Position numbers and translations under genes: made by a program. 64,000 nucleotides of DNA from Mesostigma viride (taxonomy: Eukaryota; Streptophyta; Mesostigmatophyceae; Mesostigmatales; Mesostigmataceae). Where the stretch lies: the NCBI GenBank assembly GCA_009746045.1, contig RPFO01000165.1, positions 4,005,367 to 4,069,366 on the forward strand, in the 5' to 3' direction. The notes below the pieces were generated by a model, which saw only the letters and a program-made list of their open reading frames with translations, did not search any database and was not told the origin of the DNA. Shown here in pieces: positions 23,354 to 36,300 of the stretch. The number at the start of each line of letters is the position of its first letter. Within the stretch, counting starts at the first letter, position 1.

Positions 23354-25435
23354 TTGGGGAAGGTGTGTTGGATGTACATAAGGATGGGGGTGTGCCCCTT
23401 GTGCAGCACCAAGGGTGTAAAGATGTTGTTCTTCCACTGGATTGCAATAACAATGCTGCAGCTGAATTCCCTATGCCTCATGCAGGTGGTGGGTCTCCAG
23501 CAGGTGCTGGCCTGGAGGGCCAAGGACCTTGCTGGAAGGGCCTGGAGCGGTCCAGGGAGCAGGACCTGGCTTGGGGAGTCAGGATGGCCTGCAGGAAGCC
23601 CTGGAACCTCAGGAGTGGATCATGTGTCCCCACACACGGTTCAGACGTCTCGCCAGGTCAGTACTGACAGAGTGCTGAGCTATGCTGAGGCTGGCCATAG
23701 ATTGCATCATATGTTTGGGCATTCTGGGCAGGCAGCAATGTTTGCTTGGAAGCTAGGTAGGGAGCCTTTGTGGGAGGCATGCCAGGCTGCTGCTGAGAAC
23801 TGTGGTTGCCAGGAGAATGCTGTTCACCCACCTCAGTCCCATGCTAGGGAGCCTGCTAGGGAGCGTGGCGACATCCAGATGGATATCCAGCATATCAGGG
23901 GCTTGTATATATTGGTGGCAGTGGACAGGTTCAGCAGATACAGGCTGATAGACGTTCTGCCTGGTATGCAGGAGCACCACTTGTTGTTGGGTATGAAGGC
24001 CCTGATCCCAGGCTTTGGGGTGTGCAAGAGTGTGCAGGCAGACTTGCAGTTTGACTGTTTGCTCAAGCATCAGGACCAGCTGCCTTGTAAGCTGGTAGTA
24101 GTCCCCAGGGAGAGTCATGGGCAGCAAGGGGCTGTAGAGAGATCCATACGTGAAGTGAAGACAGTGGTGCTAGCAGCAGAGTCAGTGCCACTTGTGGCAT
24201 CTGCCTTAGAGAGGGCAGCCTGGTGTAAGGGGATAGAAGAGCAGCTGAACCACAGGGTTAACTATTACTTTGATGGTGTGGCTGTCTCTCCCCTGGCCCT
24301 GCAGTATAGCTTGTTGCCTGAGAACGTGGTGCAGGCCAGTCTTAGGAAGGCAGATAGGTTATTTGCCCAGCTGAGACGTAAGGACAAGAACTGGAATGTG
24401 CTGAGGCCTCAGGTGGGGCTGAAGGTCAGGATGTGGAAGGAACCATCTATTCCAGGCAAGCGGGGGAAGTGGCAGGATGGGGTTGTCACTCGTGTGGAAG
24501 AAGCTAACAGATCTTGCCTGGTGGCTTTGGAAAAGGATCCAAGGCACGTGTACAGGTTGTCCTGGGCTCATGTCAAGGAAAGAAGGCCACATGCAATCTG
24601 GCCTGCAGACGGGCCAGGCCCTCCCAGCTGGGTTGAGGAGCCAGGCCAGAGCCAGGCAGCAGCAGCTAACAATCCTCTGGTGGTGGATGATGGTCTGTCC
24701 CTGCTGGAAGATGACGAGCAGGAGGAGGCTGCTGAAGCAACTGTCACAAGGCCAGAGGGGACGGGGCAGCCACCTAAGGCCCGGGGGCCTCTCATGGCGG
24801 ACGTCATCCGAGCACTCATGCGCAGCAAACATGATCCCAAGGTATCCAAGCTCACGGGGTGGGGGTCGTGCTGGGCAGCTACAATGGAGGTAGATACCAA
24901 CTCACAGGTGTCTGTCATCAGGGAAGAGGATGCTGTAGGCTTACAGATGTCCCATCCCAGTTGCCTTGCTGTGTCTGATTTCTCAGGAAAGGTGTCCATG
25001 AAGATCCTTGGGGAAGTGAGTGTGCCTATCTTAGGGGTGCCCACCACGTTCTGTGTGGTAGAGGGCTATAAGGGGCCTGCCATTCTGGGACAGAACTTCT
25101 TGTGCATGCCAGGGGTTACTTTGACCTCTGATGAGTTGGCACTAGAAGGCAGGGGCAGCCTCCCCCTTGAAAGATATCACTATTCCCAGGGTCTTGCAGT
25201 GGCGGTGAAGGCTGTTAGGAGTCAGCCAGCTGAGGGTCCTCAGAGTCAGGAGCCCATAGCTGAGGACTTGTTGATAATCCCAACCACCTTTGATCCAAGG
25301 CAGTTAGGGGTAAACAGGTACCAGATAGCTGCTCACAGTCCTATTCCCTGGCGCCAGCTAGTCGAGATGATGCAAGCCCCAAGATGGCTAAGGCATGGAC
25401 TCTTGGCTTTGTTGCTTCTGGGCATGAGTGGATAG
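23354..25435 (+). pseudogene. Copia-type pol: integrase followed by retropepsin-like domain
   Basis: Single frame. Integrase zinc-binding region HHMFGHSG...CGC (about 23,700-23,815), catalytic core with Asp in DIQMDIQ, Asp in VQADLQF and Glu in AVERSIREVK, then an SH3-like strand region (VGLKVRMWKE). After an acidic linker comes MEVDTNSQVSVI (about 24,883-24,918) and ILGQNFL (about 25,087-25,107), the two signature segments of a retropepsin, with Asn where the active-site DTG has Gly. The frame stops at 25,435, and the RT start (PRW/KAW) continues in another frame near 25,385. No second protease motif is visible in the 350 bp between gag and integrase. Confidence 0.75.
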
Positions 25436-26884
25436 TTTCCAACTGTGCAGAACCTGTGGATGAGCTGCCAGAAGTTCACCAGCTGCTCAGATTGATGTTT
25501 GTCCTCAAGCTCAAGGAGGTTGATGGTGTCCAGGTGCCACATGTCAGACCAGTTGTAACCGAGTATCATGGCACTGGCCAGTTGTTAGATGAGGAGCTCT
25601 ATACTCCAGGGATGCTGCATGACACGTGGAGGATTCTGCTGTGTATATTTCTGTCTTTTCTGGTTAAGGGTGTGCCCTATAGCTCTGTGCTGATTGATTT
25701 CAAGAGGGCTTTTCTCAAGGGTGACCAAGATCAGGCTAGGCAGACTTGGAGAGATATCCCTCCTTTCTTTGTGACTGTACCTGCTGTATGGAGAGCAGAG
25801 ATAAAGGCCAGGTACCTGAGAATTCTGAAAGGGTTGGAAGGTCTCAGGTCCAGTCCCATTATCTGGAGAAAGAGCCTAGAGAAATTCTTGAAGAATACTT
25901 GTGGGTTCTGTGTCTCCAGTGGATCCCTGTTTGTTCCAAGGGTCCTACAATGGCCTTCCTGTCTTTGCCTCACTGCATGGTGATGACCTGCATCTCATAG
26001 GTCCACCAGACTGGGTTGAGGCTGTCTTGGCTAAGATCCAGAAGCGGTTTGAGCTGGGTAAGATACAGCACATGGTGGAGAATGAGCCTATGGTCTTCTG
26101 TGGCATGCAGGCTACGTTGTTCCAAGCCAAGGGCTCGTGGTTCATCAGGATGGAGGGTGGTAAGGACTACCCACAGCAGATTGTAGATGCATTGCAGGAG
26201 CCCATCACGCAGGCTAGGTGTGCTACCATCAGGGGCATGCTGGCATGGCTTGCAAGTATATGTGCCCCTGACTTGCTGGTTCTGAGTCGACTTACTGATT
26301 CCCAGCTGGTTGAGGTGGGTGCTGAGAGTGTGGTGCAGGCTGTCATGATGTCTCCCCCTCTCATACTGGGTCCTGTGGATTTGTACAAGCCCCTTGACAT
26401 GGTTCTCTATGTGGACAGTTCTATGGACAATAGGAAGGTCACAGAGGTCAGGGGCCGGGCAGCAGCATTAGTTACCCTGGAGCAAGATCACACCTCACTT
26501 GTTACCTGGTACAGTCGGTTGCAGAACAGGGTTACACCCAGCAGTGATATTGCTGAGTGCAGGGCAATCTGTGAAGGGCTGCATACTGCTCTTTACTTGA
26601 GGGAGCTCTTCTACCAGCTATGTCAAGTGGCTTCCTGTAGGTTGCAGCTGCACACACTGGTGAGGACTGATAGCATGGGCATGGTGCAATTTGTGCACAG
26701 GCAGCTGGCCAGGAGCAGGGACCTTGACTACTTGTTGCTCAAGGAGATGTCCTACCTAGCTCACATTGAACATGTGCCTGGTGTGGACAACCCTGCAGAT
26801 GCCCTCACCAAGCTGGAGGAGAAGGCGGAGAGGCAGTACCCCCTGCTCCGTGGGCTCATGGACCCCTTACACGGGCGGCCATAG
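25384..26884 (+). pseudogene. Copia-type reverse transcriptase and RNase H
   Basis: RT begins in the frame 25,384-25,983: LIDFKRAFLKGD is the first catalytic block. The second block HGDDLHLIG lies in the frame 25,901-26,884, so another indel sits near 25,905. RNase H follows: VLYVDSSMD (first Asp), SDIAECRAI (Glu), VRTDSMGMV (Asp) and a terminal VPGVDNPADALTKL, which matches the copia-type ending ADxLTK. Ends with TAG at 26,882-26,884. Confidence 0.8.
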
Positions 26885-27876
26885 AGACCAGGCCTTGCTT
26901 CAGCTTGGGTGCCCCCAGTGGGCTGCTTGACCAAAGTACCAAGTGGTGACTGGTGCTTACTGGTTGACAGCCGGTCCTTCAGGGTTAGGTACACCCTCCT
27001 GGACAGGAGTTGGTGTGGAATGTCACTCCTACCAGCTGAGAATCATGCCTGGCCCTCCCCATGGGGTTCAGAAGAGTCGCCAGGACTTAAGTCGACGCCT
27101 TTGGCCTCAAACAGTTAGGCCATGCAAGGGCAACCCGAATGTTGGTTCTTACAGGTTGCTGTACATATGTTTTCTAGTGCTTGTTTCCAACCTGTTGCTA
27201 ATAAAGAACCTGGTTGTGTGACCATGTGGAACATGGTTGCCAGGGGGCCACATTCTGGGTTATATAATGCTTGAATAAAACATAATCATGTCATGTCATT
27301 CTCATGTTGTTCCATGGTTGTAATGTTTCTCTTGTGTAAAGTTCCAGGTCACCTATAAACCTGGAGGTTGGGGTGGGGTTCAATTCCCCAGCAGAGCCAC
27401 AGCCTGGCATGAGTGATTCCTGGGCTTAACACCCAGTGAAGACATGGGCTCCCCAATGAGGCAGTATTTGTATAGGTGCTACCTGAGTCTCTTTGAGCAT
27501 AAAAGGGAAAGGCTGGCCAAGGCGGGCGCCATAAGAACGGGCGCCTGTGATAACTGTGAAAGATCAGGAACTCACAATAGTACGTTCTTGGCATCCTGTA
27601 ATCCCAGCCATTGGACTAGGTAATGTGCCTTGACTTTAATCTAGCACCAAGTTCCCAAGGAAAGGTTGGGAGCTGACCAAGGGGTCAGGGGATAACCTGG
27701 GGTGACCTCTGATTCACTGGCCAGTACACCTAGCCTGGTCCAAGGGCAGATATGTTGTTACCCAAAGGAGGCAGGAACCTGGGCCCTCAAAGGTCTGATC
27801 AACCTCAAGGGACCAAGCGGTCTGTGGCTGAGTGGGCACAAGCAAGGTTAGGTTTGTTTCAAGCTGGTCCAGCTCC
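26885..27876. other. 3' non-coding region of the copia-type element
   Basis: About 1 kb between RNase H and the polypurine tract. It contains aataaag (about 27,200) and aataaaac (about 27,275), short inverted motifs such as accatgtggaacatggt, and no supported ORF. Confidence 0.5.
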
Positions 27877-27894
27877 AAAAGAAGAAAGGGTTGG
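27877..27894 (+). promoter_or_regulatory. Polypurine tract (plus-strand primer)
   Basis: aaaagaagaaagggttgg lies directly before the 3' LTR start at 27,895, the expected place for plus-strand DNA priming. Confidence 0.75.
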
Positions 27895-28542
27895 AGTTAG
27901 CATTTTGGGCAACCAATATGCTAAGTGGATGCAGTTTGGAAAGACCTTTCCAACGCCGTGCTGACCGCCTGAAACAGACAAGGGACGAGAAAGATATGAG
28001 GTCCCGAAGTCCTAGCCGTCCGTGGCCGACTAGGGTACAGTCCTCTGGTATAGTGGACAGGACACGTGGCAGGCCGTGCCTGCACAGGCTTAGCCTGACT
28101 ATCACGTGACTGTGGTCCACGTAGACCAGAGGAGCAGCAGCCTGTGACTGGTGGACTACAGGAACTGGCACAGGTCTGCAAGGATACTAGGCCTTGCAGG
28201 CTTGTGACAGGTCCTGTACTTCCTAGGTTGCAGAGTCTAGGCAAATCCAGTTCGTCCTGGCTCTGCACTGATGCCAGTGGACGTTGAGGATTTGCTTGCC
28301 TGCCTGCACGTGCCTCGTCACGCCGATGGGAACGAGGAACGACGCAAAGGATATAGCTTGGTCATGGGGGATGACCAGCTATCTTGGCAAGCACGAACCG
28401 AGGCTCCCACATTGGACGTGGAACCGCTCACCGTGGTCGTGGCTTGGTGCACGGGTTAAAAGGTTGCTGCCTTGCAACTTTGGCTCATCCCGTTGTGTGG
28501 CGTGAGAGACCAGGAACTCACAGTTCTGGCTGCTCGCTAACT
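27895..28542 (+). repeat. 3' LTR of the copia-type element
   Basis: 648 bp, about 99.7% identical to the 5' LTR, same AGTTAGC...GCTAACT ends. Confidence 0.9.
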
Positions 28543-30894
28543 GCAGAGGCGTTTGTCGACGCGCTGGACATCCCGGCCAGCCACGCCCAGCTGTTCGCTG
28601 CAGGCCCGGCATCGGCCCTTCGGCACCTCACTGGCAAGCTGCCCGCGGCCGGGGGCCGCCCTGCTGCCCCCCCGCCACCCGCCCCACTTCACCAGCCTGC
28701 ACCGGCTCCCCACCATCATCCAGGGCCGGCAAGCCCTGCGCGACAACCGCGACCCCGCCAGCTGCGCCCGCCTCAAAGCCGATTACCACTCGGCCATCCG
28801 ACCGGCGACCAAGGAGCAGGAGGACCTTCATGTCTGCGAGTACTTCGCCCACCTCAAGGACCAGCACGGCAAGTAGGCCTGGACACGCCTGCGTCACGCC
28901 CAACGGCCCGCCGGTGGCGCGCAGCCGGCGCCTCGGACGCTCTATGGCTCCCCGCAGCAGCAGCTCGACCAGTGGTATTCCTCCTAGTCCCGGCTGCTCG
29001 GCGCCCCCCCGCCGCCTCCGCCGCTTGGCCCTCTGGCGGCCGCACGCCTGGCAGTAGCACCTGCGGACGTCCTTGCGCCGCCCACGCCGCCCGCCGCTGA
29101 GCAGGACTACACGTACCCAGCCCTGACGGAACCCCTGGCCGACCCCAACGAGCTCCCGCCGTTCACCGAGCTCGAGCTGAGCACCGCCGCCAAGCAACTC
29201 CGCTTCTACGCCGCCGTTGGACCTGATCAGCTCCCAGCCCCGGTGATTAAGCTGACGGCACTCACGGGGTTCCTGCTTGACGTCTGCAACCGGATCCTGC
29301 TTGCCGACGCGCCGCCGTTTCCTGAGTGGCAGCACAGCTACCGTACGATTATGCTGTACAAAAACAAAGGTTCCCCTGACGACCCCGCCAACTATACCGA
29401 GGAGTCTGCATCTGGCAGAGCGCCGCACTCAAGTTGTTCATGCGCATGATCCTCAACCGCCTTCGTTCTGCTCTCGACTGTCACCTAGGGGAAAGTCAAA
29501 TGGGCTTTCGTCCTGGGCGCAACACCGTCATGGCCATCTTCGTCGCGCGTCGCCTCTTTGAGGAAATCGCTCTCCTGCAACCTGGTGAGTTTCCCGCCAT
29601 CCTGATCTTCGTCGACTTCATCAAGGCTTTTGACTCTGTCCGCCTCTGGGACGCTCTATGGGCTGTACTTGCTCGCGCTCGCGTCCCCACTCCCCTGATT
29701 ACCGTCATCCGCACTCTGTATGAGGGGTCGACCACTTCGGTGCGCACTCAACACGGCATTACCCCTCCATGCCCACTGCAGACCGGCGTCTGGCAGGGTT
29801 GCGTCCTGTCGCCGTACCTGTTTATTATTGTAGTGGATTATGTTATGCGCCAGGCACGTGCTCGCTTTGCTACTAAGCATCGCAGGCCGTGCCCCTGGCC
29901 TAGCGATCACGAACGAGCTTGGGGAAGGGGGGCCGACTAACAAGCAGAATTTACTAGCTGACCTCATTCATGCCGACGACATCACGCTCATCGAGAAGCC
30001 GGAGTCTGCCCAACTTTGGCTGGACTGCCTGGCGCTCGAGGCTCGGGCGGTTGGTCTAGAAATCAGCCCCAAAACGGAGGTCCTGGCCCAGTCGGCATGG
30101 CAGGGCCCCCACTGACCCACACTCCGCCTCTTAGACGACACCGAGGTCAACTACCCTCCTTTCAGGCCGCTTCAAGCTGCGAGTCGGCACGGTTGGCTTC
30201 CCGACTGCGAGGACGAAATGACGACACGGATCGGCATGCCGTGGGCGCACCTCCATGACCACCGCCGCTGGTGGAGCAACCCCGCCCTACCCCGGTTCGT
30301 CAAGCGTGACCTCTTCAAGGCCGTCATTCTGACGATCCTGACCTACGGCGCCGAGACCTGGACACTGACGCAGGAGCTGGAGCAGCGACTCGACGGCGCC
30401 GTCACCAAGATGCTGCGCAAGGCCCTTAACATCCCATTGGGTTTGCACATTAGTAATGAGGATTTGAACGCTGATTTGCCCTATGTTTCCCACATTATTC
30501 GGCACAGGCGCCTGGGCCTAGCCGGGCACCTGGCCCGCACAGATCAGGTAGATACATCAGATAGACTAGCTGGCACCAAGCCCGCCCAGCCTGGGCGATA
30601 TGTCCTCACCTGGCGTGCCCCCGGCCGCGCGCGGCAGGGCCGCCACCCGTGGACTTTTCGTGATAGACTCGGCATGGACATGTGCTACACTACATAGACG
30701 TGACGGGCTCACCCCCGGGCAGCCTCCTGGTTTGTCTGTAATATGGAGGCAGATGGTGCGCAAGGATAGATGGCAAGTAGTGATGAAGGAGACCACCCCC
30801 AAGCCTGTGGGGGCTCCGCGTGTGACCAAGTATGGCATTCATAGCGATTCGGGCCGCGGTGCCCACACCCCTGTAACTAGGACCTAGATAGCTT
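28543..30894 (+). pseudogene. LINE ORF2, reverse transcriptase and C-terminus (copy 1)
   Basis: Continues ORF2 after the copia insertion. The RT fingers/palm are readable in pieces: MGFRPGRNTVMAIF, FVDFIKAFDSV, GVWQGCVLSPYLF, then a degenerate ADDITLIEKP (HADD where the other copy has YADD). The C-terminal module YGAETWTLTQELEQRLDGAV ... GHLARTDQVDTSD ends near 30,887. At least five frameshifts or stops (for example TAG at 28,873, an inserted TATAC-like change near 29,400 and an extra TACA near 30,692) inactivate it. Confidence 0.75.
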
Positions 30895-30993
30895 ACACCA
30901 TCCATTCCATCCCATGTTCCCCTTCCACTGAGGACTTATGCTCACGTGACGCCGTCACGTGTCTATAAATAATTAATTAATTAATCGCTGTCC

Positions 30994-32690
30994 ACCCGAA
31001 TAGGGCGTTCCTGCTGCTCATTGTTATTGCGGTCGTGTACCACTTTCTCAATAAGGGAGTCATCATCCAAGTAATTCTTGCGCGGAGGGCGTCGCACCTC
31101 ATCGAGGATGGCGTCCATGACTAAAACAACGCTCGCTCTATGGCACCTGCAATCACATGCAGTGAGTGGTCACCCAGCTTTCAATGGCGCTACCATGATC
31201 TGAAAAGCAGATTACGCACTGGGATAGTCCATACCCCTTCCATAGTACACTCTCCTGCCATCCATGCAGGAATTTGGTTTCCTCCTGCCAACCATGCAGA
31301 CAAGTGGCCAGTCTTCATCATATGTGATAGCGTCCTAATAAGGTTTGGCTCGCGACTAATCCTTGCATGATCGTTGAACCAGCACACGGCTGCACTTCTG
31401 GTAAGTTGTACGCATTGAGACACAATGTGTGAGATTCATGCAACATACTCGATCTATCTCCTACTTTTCCCTTTATCTTCTTCGTCAATACAATGTTCAT
31501 ACAGAATGTCAAACCCAGCTTAATTTTCCGATTTCAGGGGTACCCAAACATGCCAGAAAACTTGGTCTTGTGGCGCTTTGTACCCTCCGTAGTTTTAACG
31601 CTCGGTGTCTTGCTAAATGCCAACTACAAAGGTACAAAGTCTCCCCGACGTCATCGACCGCCTCGTCTTCTTCATCTTGCATGAGCCTCGTCCACGTCCA
31701 CCTCGCCTTGCATGGCCTTGTGCCTGCACGCAAGATGCATAGGCGACGCTGAAACAAAGAATTAATCAAGACCATAGACGATCAAACTTCTAATTAGATC
31801 GACGGTCGGCTGAAAAACATTTCTGGATGAAAATGACGGACAATAAAACCGTGGCAGACCCCTAAAACATGGCAGTTTATAAAACAATGTCGGGTTTGAG
31901 ATTATAAACCAATGTCGTGACCACCATGGGCGTTCCCTGCATAGGCTTCCCTGCATAGTCCACCACTATCCTTATGAATTTAACGGTTGACACTGCCCCC
32001 AGCATTCTTTCATGTCATCGCGCTCTTTTTGATCACGTCGGACAGATTCACCCGCTATACATACTTTGTGCTTATATATTAAAAATATAATTACTTACAG
32101 CAGAGTGAAATCACTCAAACCAAAGCAAACGCCCAGCTATAAACCTATATACAGAGCCATGCATGTCAAAGCTTATATATTCAACCAGGACTGTGGGAAA
32201 CTTTGCGAACTGAAGACGTGTTAGAATCCCTGAATGCCTCTGTGGCCCTGTCGCCATCGCCGCACTCCCGCACCTGCCGACCACCGCCAGTGGCTTTTTT
32301 TGTGGTGCCTGTGCTCGCGCCGTCTTGCCTTCGTCCAACACGAAAGACGCGACGCGCATTCGCTGTCGCCTTTGGATCGACCAAAGGACACCCACTTAGA
32401 ACTAACCCTAGTCTTACGAAGCAAACTTGAAATAGTTACTCGTACAGCTAAACGTCCTAGGACCGTAACTCAAGCTACGGTTGCTGAAATGCCAGAGCTA
32501 TCAGTCCAGCACCGGCACGTAAAGAACCGAGACTCGTGAATTTTGCGACACTTCCGCGACTTCAGTTTTTTCCGTCACCCTTGACATCTTGTCGTACAAT
32601 ACTGCACATTTACGCCAATAGAAACTCGCCTCCAATAATATATCTTGATAGAGGCATGCCTCTTATTTAATTTCAAGCTACCTCTTAATT
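30994..32690. other. Spacer with no recognised gene
   Basis: 1.7 kb to the right of the LINE target duplication. Only short frames without domain signal. The right flank originally adjoined the sequence left of 9,075. Confidence 0.3.
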
Positions 32691-32705
32691 AATCTCTGCT
32701 CTCTC

Positions 32706-33358
32706 TTGGCTAGTCCCCTTCGGGACAAGGGCGATGTGTCTCGGGATACTGTGGATGGCGTTCGTGAACTGTTAGATAAGATGAAGAATGCTCATGATAA
32801 TGCTATTGCTGGTTATCATAAGGCGCAGGCCAAGTATCTCTCTAGGTTGCGGTCCTCTTTAGATAGAAGAGCTCCAGAAATAGAAGTAGGAGACCTCGTA
32901 TTGGTAGAAGGCCCTCGTGTTGGCTGTTTTGCTCACAAGTTTGAGGCTGAGCTGAAGGTGAAGCTTACATAGACCGGCCTTCCTTGGTCCCTTCCGGGTG
33001 CTTTCTAGAGTAGGTAATTTCCTCTATGAAGTAGATATTCCCACCTCTTGCCAGACACACTCCCGTACTTTTCATAGGAGTCAGCTAAAACTTTATCACC
33101 AGAGCACCTTTGCTGGTAGAGAATTAGCTCCCGCCCTTCTGGAACATAACCCTGATATACTGGCGAGGTAGAAGATGAGGTAGAGAGTATAGTGGCCCAT
33201 AGAGATGGAAAAAGGGGCCGCGGCACTCAGTACGCCAGTATAAGGTTAAGTGGATGTATGCTCGGGGTGAGGTAGATAGGGTGTGGTACACCGAGTCGGA
33301 GTTAGATGGATGTAGTAGTCGCCTCCTGCAGGAATATAAAGACCTGCATAGGCTCTAG
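32706..33358 (+). pseudogene. Ty3/gypsy chromovirus pol 3' end: integrase C-terminus and chromodomain
   Basis: Frame 32,706-32,972 has the helix AHDNAIAGYHKAQAKYLSR and VGDLVLVEGPRV of a gypsy integrase C-terminus. After a frameshift the GPY/F module follows (AFLGPFRVLSRVGNFLYEVD ... FHRSQLKLYH). A further frame gives VESIVAHRDGKRGRG and, after another shift, QYKVKWMYARGEVDRVWYTE...LLQEYKDLH, a chromodomain. The DDE core, RT and protease are absent to the left. In intact elements the chromodomain steers integration to heterochromatin. Confidence 0.7.
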
Positions 33359-36300
33359 CTGTGTGTCCTCCTTGCCTTATGTATCCCTGCGGTCGATGGG
33401 TTGGTTGGTAACTTGTCCCCCACCCTCCGCAGCCTTCATGACGACGCATACCCCTCCTGAGGAGCCTTTGGCGACTCCAGATCCTCAGTTATTTTGTGAG
33501 GTGCTCCCCGGCAGCTGGGTTGCTTGTAGCTGTTTCCCGGGTGGCCACGTGCATTCGGCCCTGCCTGCGGACCGGGCAGCTTTGGTCCGGACCGCGCTGT
33601 TCGGCGTTTCCTGGTACGCCTCAGACTCTCTGGGTCAGCATCTCTAGCCGTCCATAGCTTTGATGACTCTGGCCAGTGTATCCTGGGGTGTGGCTCTCGC
33701 TGTCCGGCGTTTGCGCAGATAGAGGCCGTGCTGCAGGGCCCGCGCATTTTCTCCTATTTCTCTACTCCTGAGGAGCGGTCGCGCCTTCGGGATATCTTCC
33801 ACTGGCTTCCGGCCGAGGGAGACGCTGAGCTGGATGACGAGCCTTGTGATCTCCTCAGGGCTGTCGAGTTCATGGAGATAGCGGTTCAGGTCGGCCCAGG
33901 TTTTTCCTCTGGCTGACCAGTCCCCCCAGGGCGCGCCTGTGGAGGCGCAGCTTACTCCAGAGTACCCTGCCTCTGTCGCCGCCTCTTCTATGTCTGAGGG
34001 TCCTTCGGCGCCCTCTCCGGTCCCCTCGTCACCAGCGTCCTCTACTCAGGAGCGTACTCGGGCGCGTGTCGACCGGACCTTCTCCAACCCCTCCGGTGGT
34101 ACATCCGGTAGCAGCTACATATAGCCTTGCCGCCACTGTGTCCGCCACGCAGGCACAGATCCAGTCGCTGGTTACGGCCTTCGGGGCGTTTGCAGCGACG
34201 CAGGCGCCTTTGGGCGCAGGTTCCTCTTCCGCCGTGCCTGTGGCCCGCATGCTCCTGCGGCCGCTGTCGCTCCTCCTCCTGCTGCTGCCCCTGTTGTTGC
34301 TGCTGCTGTTAGGTAACGGTAGGTACCGCCGCTGCGGCGCCCCGGCTCGCGCGTCGGCTGCGCCTCCACGGGACCCTTCGGCGTCTCAGCGCGCCCAGCC
34401 GGCGGCCACGGGTGTGAGCTAGCTGTCGCGGCTCCCGCGCCTAGCTGGGCCTACCCAGGCCCCTGTTCCGCCTTCGCGGGGCTTCTTCGGTGACCCCAGC
34501 GGTTTTCCTATGCTGTGGCCGGGAGGGTGGTCCGCCGCAGCGTGTACCTGTTCCTGACTGGAGCCTTGACGGTAACCAGTCCTATGCAGGCGTTCCTCCC
34601 CATACGGGCCCTGTGATGAACATGTGGCCTTCAGTGGCATGCCTCCGTCCACCCTTCTCCGGCGGGTCCGTCCCGGCCTACAGGTGCCTCTTCTTCAGCC
34701 GCGTCGGCCCCTGTTCCTGTTCCTGCTCACGCTCGATCGCGCCTCCAGCGTGGGTCCTCGTTCACTGGCGACGGTGATCGCTGCGCCCCGGGTCACCGAG
34801 GCTGACCTGCGGCACCAGCGCGCGGCCGACTGACTCACTCCAGGAGTTGGCCCGCGGCGACAGCGACCGCGCACCTTCGGTGGTTCACTGCATGCCTGAG
34901 TCCAGGGATACAGCGGTTGTTGGACACGGTATATGTCGGCAGTGGCGTGCCGCTTGTGTGACCTCCCTCGGGCAGGCTGCTCCTGAGGTTTCCCTGACGC
35001 CTATGTCATACGGCTATTCTCAGGTGTGTCGTGCGCCTCGGGATAGGAGCGGCTACCCCTTGACACTGACAGGCCTCTGTTGATATGGTCATTCTGGCCG
35101 ATCCCATCTTTCAGGGTGAGATTTTGGTTAGGCGAGTGTTGTACCTCTGGGCCCGGCGCCACAACGACCCGTGTTTCACGTACGTACTGTGGGGTTCAGT
35201 GGGCCTATCCTCCTCCTCGATCTGGGTATCATGGGCCCCTCGGATGCTATTTTTGTGGAGTGTCCTGCTGAGCCTGGGGAGACCTATGCAGTGCGCCTTC
35301 AGCCCGCTCTCGAGTGGGACGCCCGTCGTCTGGCACCTTTGCCGGGCCAGGGCCTGGACACCCGCGGGCACCATCCTCCGAGGTCTAGTGAGTACCTGGA
35401 GACCTTCGGGTCGCGGCTGCACACTGCCAGTGTGCACGGCGGTGGCGTGCACGGGAGATCCGGCATGTGCGCCTCTGCCCTGCCAATGTGGAGCCCCTGC
35501 TGGACCTGTTTTTCCCCACGGGCATGCGCTCGCGGTTGACGTACCATCGCCTCTTCCTCCGGGCGCTCTGCATGCTGCATGGCTGCTGAGCCCTTCCTCC
35601 GGCTCTTCGCCTGCGGTTTCCTGGACTGGGCCAGGGGCCAGCCGGCCAGGTGGTCCTCATGCATCCAGCACCGGTACTACTAGTACTGGGCCTTCCTGGG
35701 CCTCTTTCCTGACGGTGCCTGGGCAGACGTTTTCCTCATGGTAGATAGGCATGACAATGCTGATGATGTAGCGCATTACCACGCGTACCTGGATGTTCTG
35801 ATGTCCACGCGTGGCACCTTTCAAACCGATGGGAACTAGATGGAGGGCCTTAGGCCCGACCTGAGGGTGTTGTCCCTCCGGTATATAGAGTCGCCCTCTG
35901 GGCTTGGCCAGTTGGTTGGTCGTCCTCTGTCCTCGGTGTGAACATTGTTTCCTACGCTTGCCCTGCCTAGTGCCGTCCCTCCCGGCAAGCCTTCGTGCCA
36001 GGCAGTTAGGGGAGCCAGCCTCACACCCGGCGTGGTGCTGGTGAACCCTACACCGTTTGGGGTGGACTCGCGGTTAACATGTTTGCGCCTTGGGCCTTGG
36101 ATGGCTAGTTGATCAGTGTTAGGCTCTAGTTGGGTGCGTCAGGATTTTCCTACCCCTTTTGTTTCCTCCCTGTACGTAGGGAGAGGGCTCCCTACCTTTG
36201 TGTGTGGGGAGGTGTTGCGTCACGTAACAACCTGCTGTAGTTGCGGCCGTAAATTTAGGACTTACGACGTTTCAGTGGCCTCAGCTAGTCGGTACGGTCT

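Larger units (their letters stand above)
20103..28542 (+). mobile_element. Copia-type LTR retrotransposon with unusual domain order
   Basis: 8.44 kb, two 648-bp LTRs, inserted into LINE ORF2 between endonuclease and RT. Flanks GCATA (20,098-20,102) and GCAGA (28,543-28,547) form a 5-bp duplication with one mismatch. Order: LTR, extra ORF, gag with zinc knuckle, integrase, retropepsin-like domain, RT, RNase H, about 1 kb of non-coding sequence, polypurine tract, LTR. Classical copia order is gag-PR-IN-RT-RH. No obvious tRNA-type primer-binding site follows the 5' LTR. Several frameshifts make this copy defective. Confidence 0.85.
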
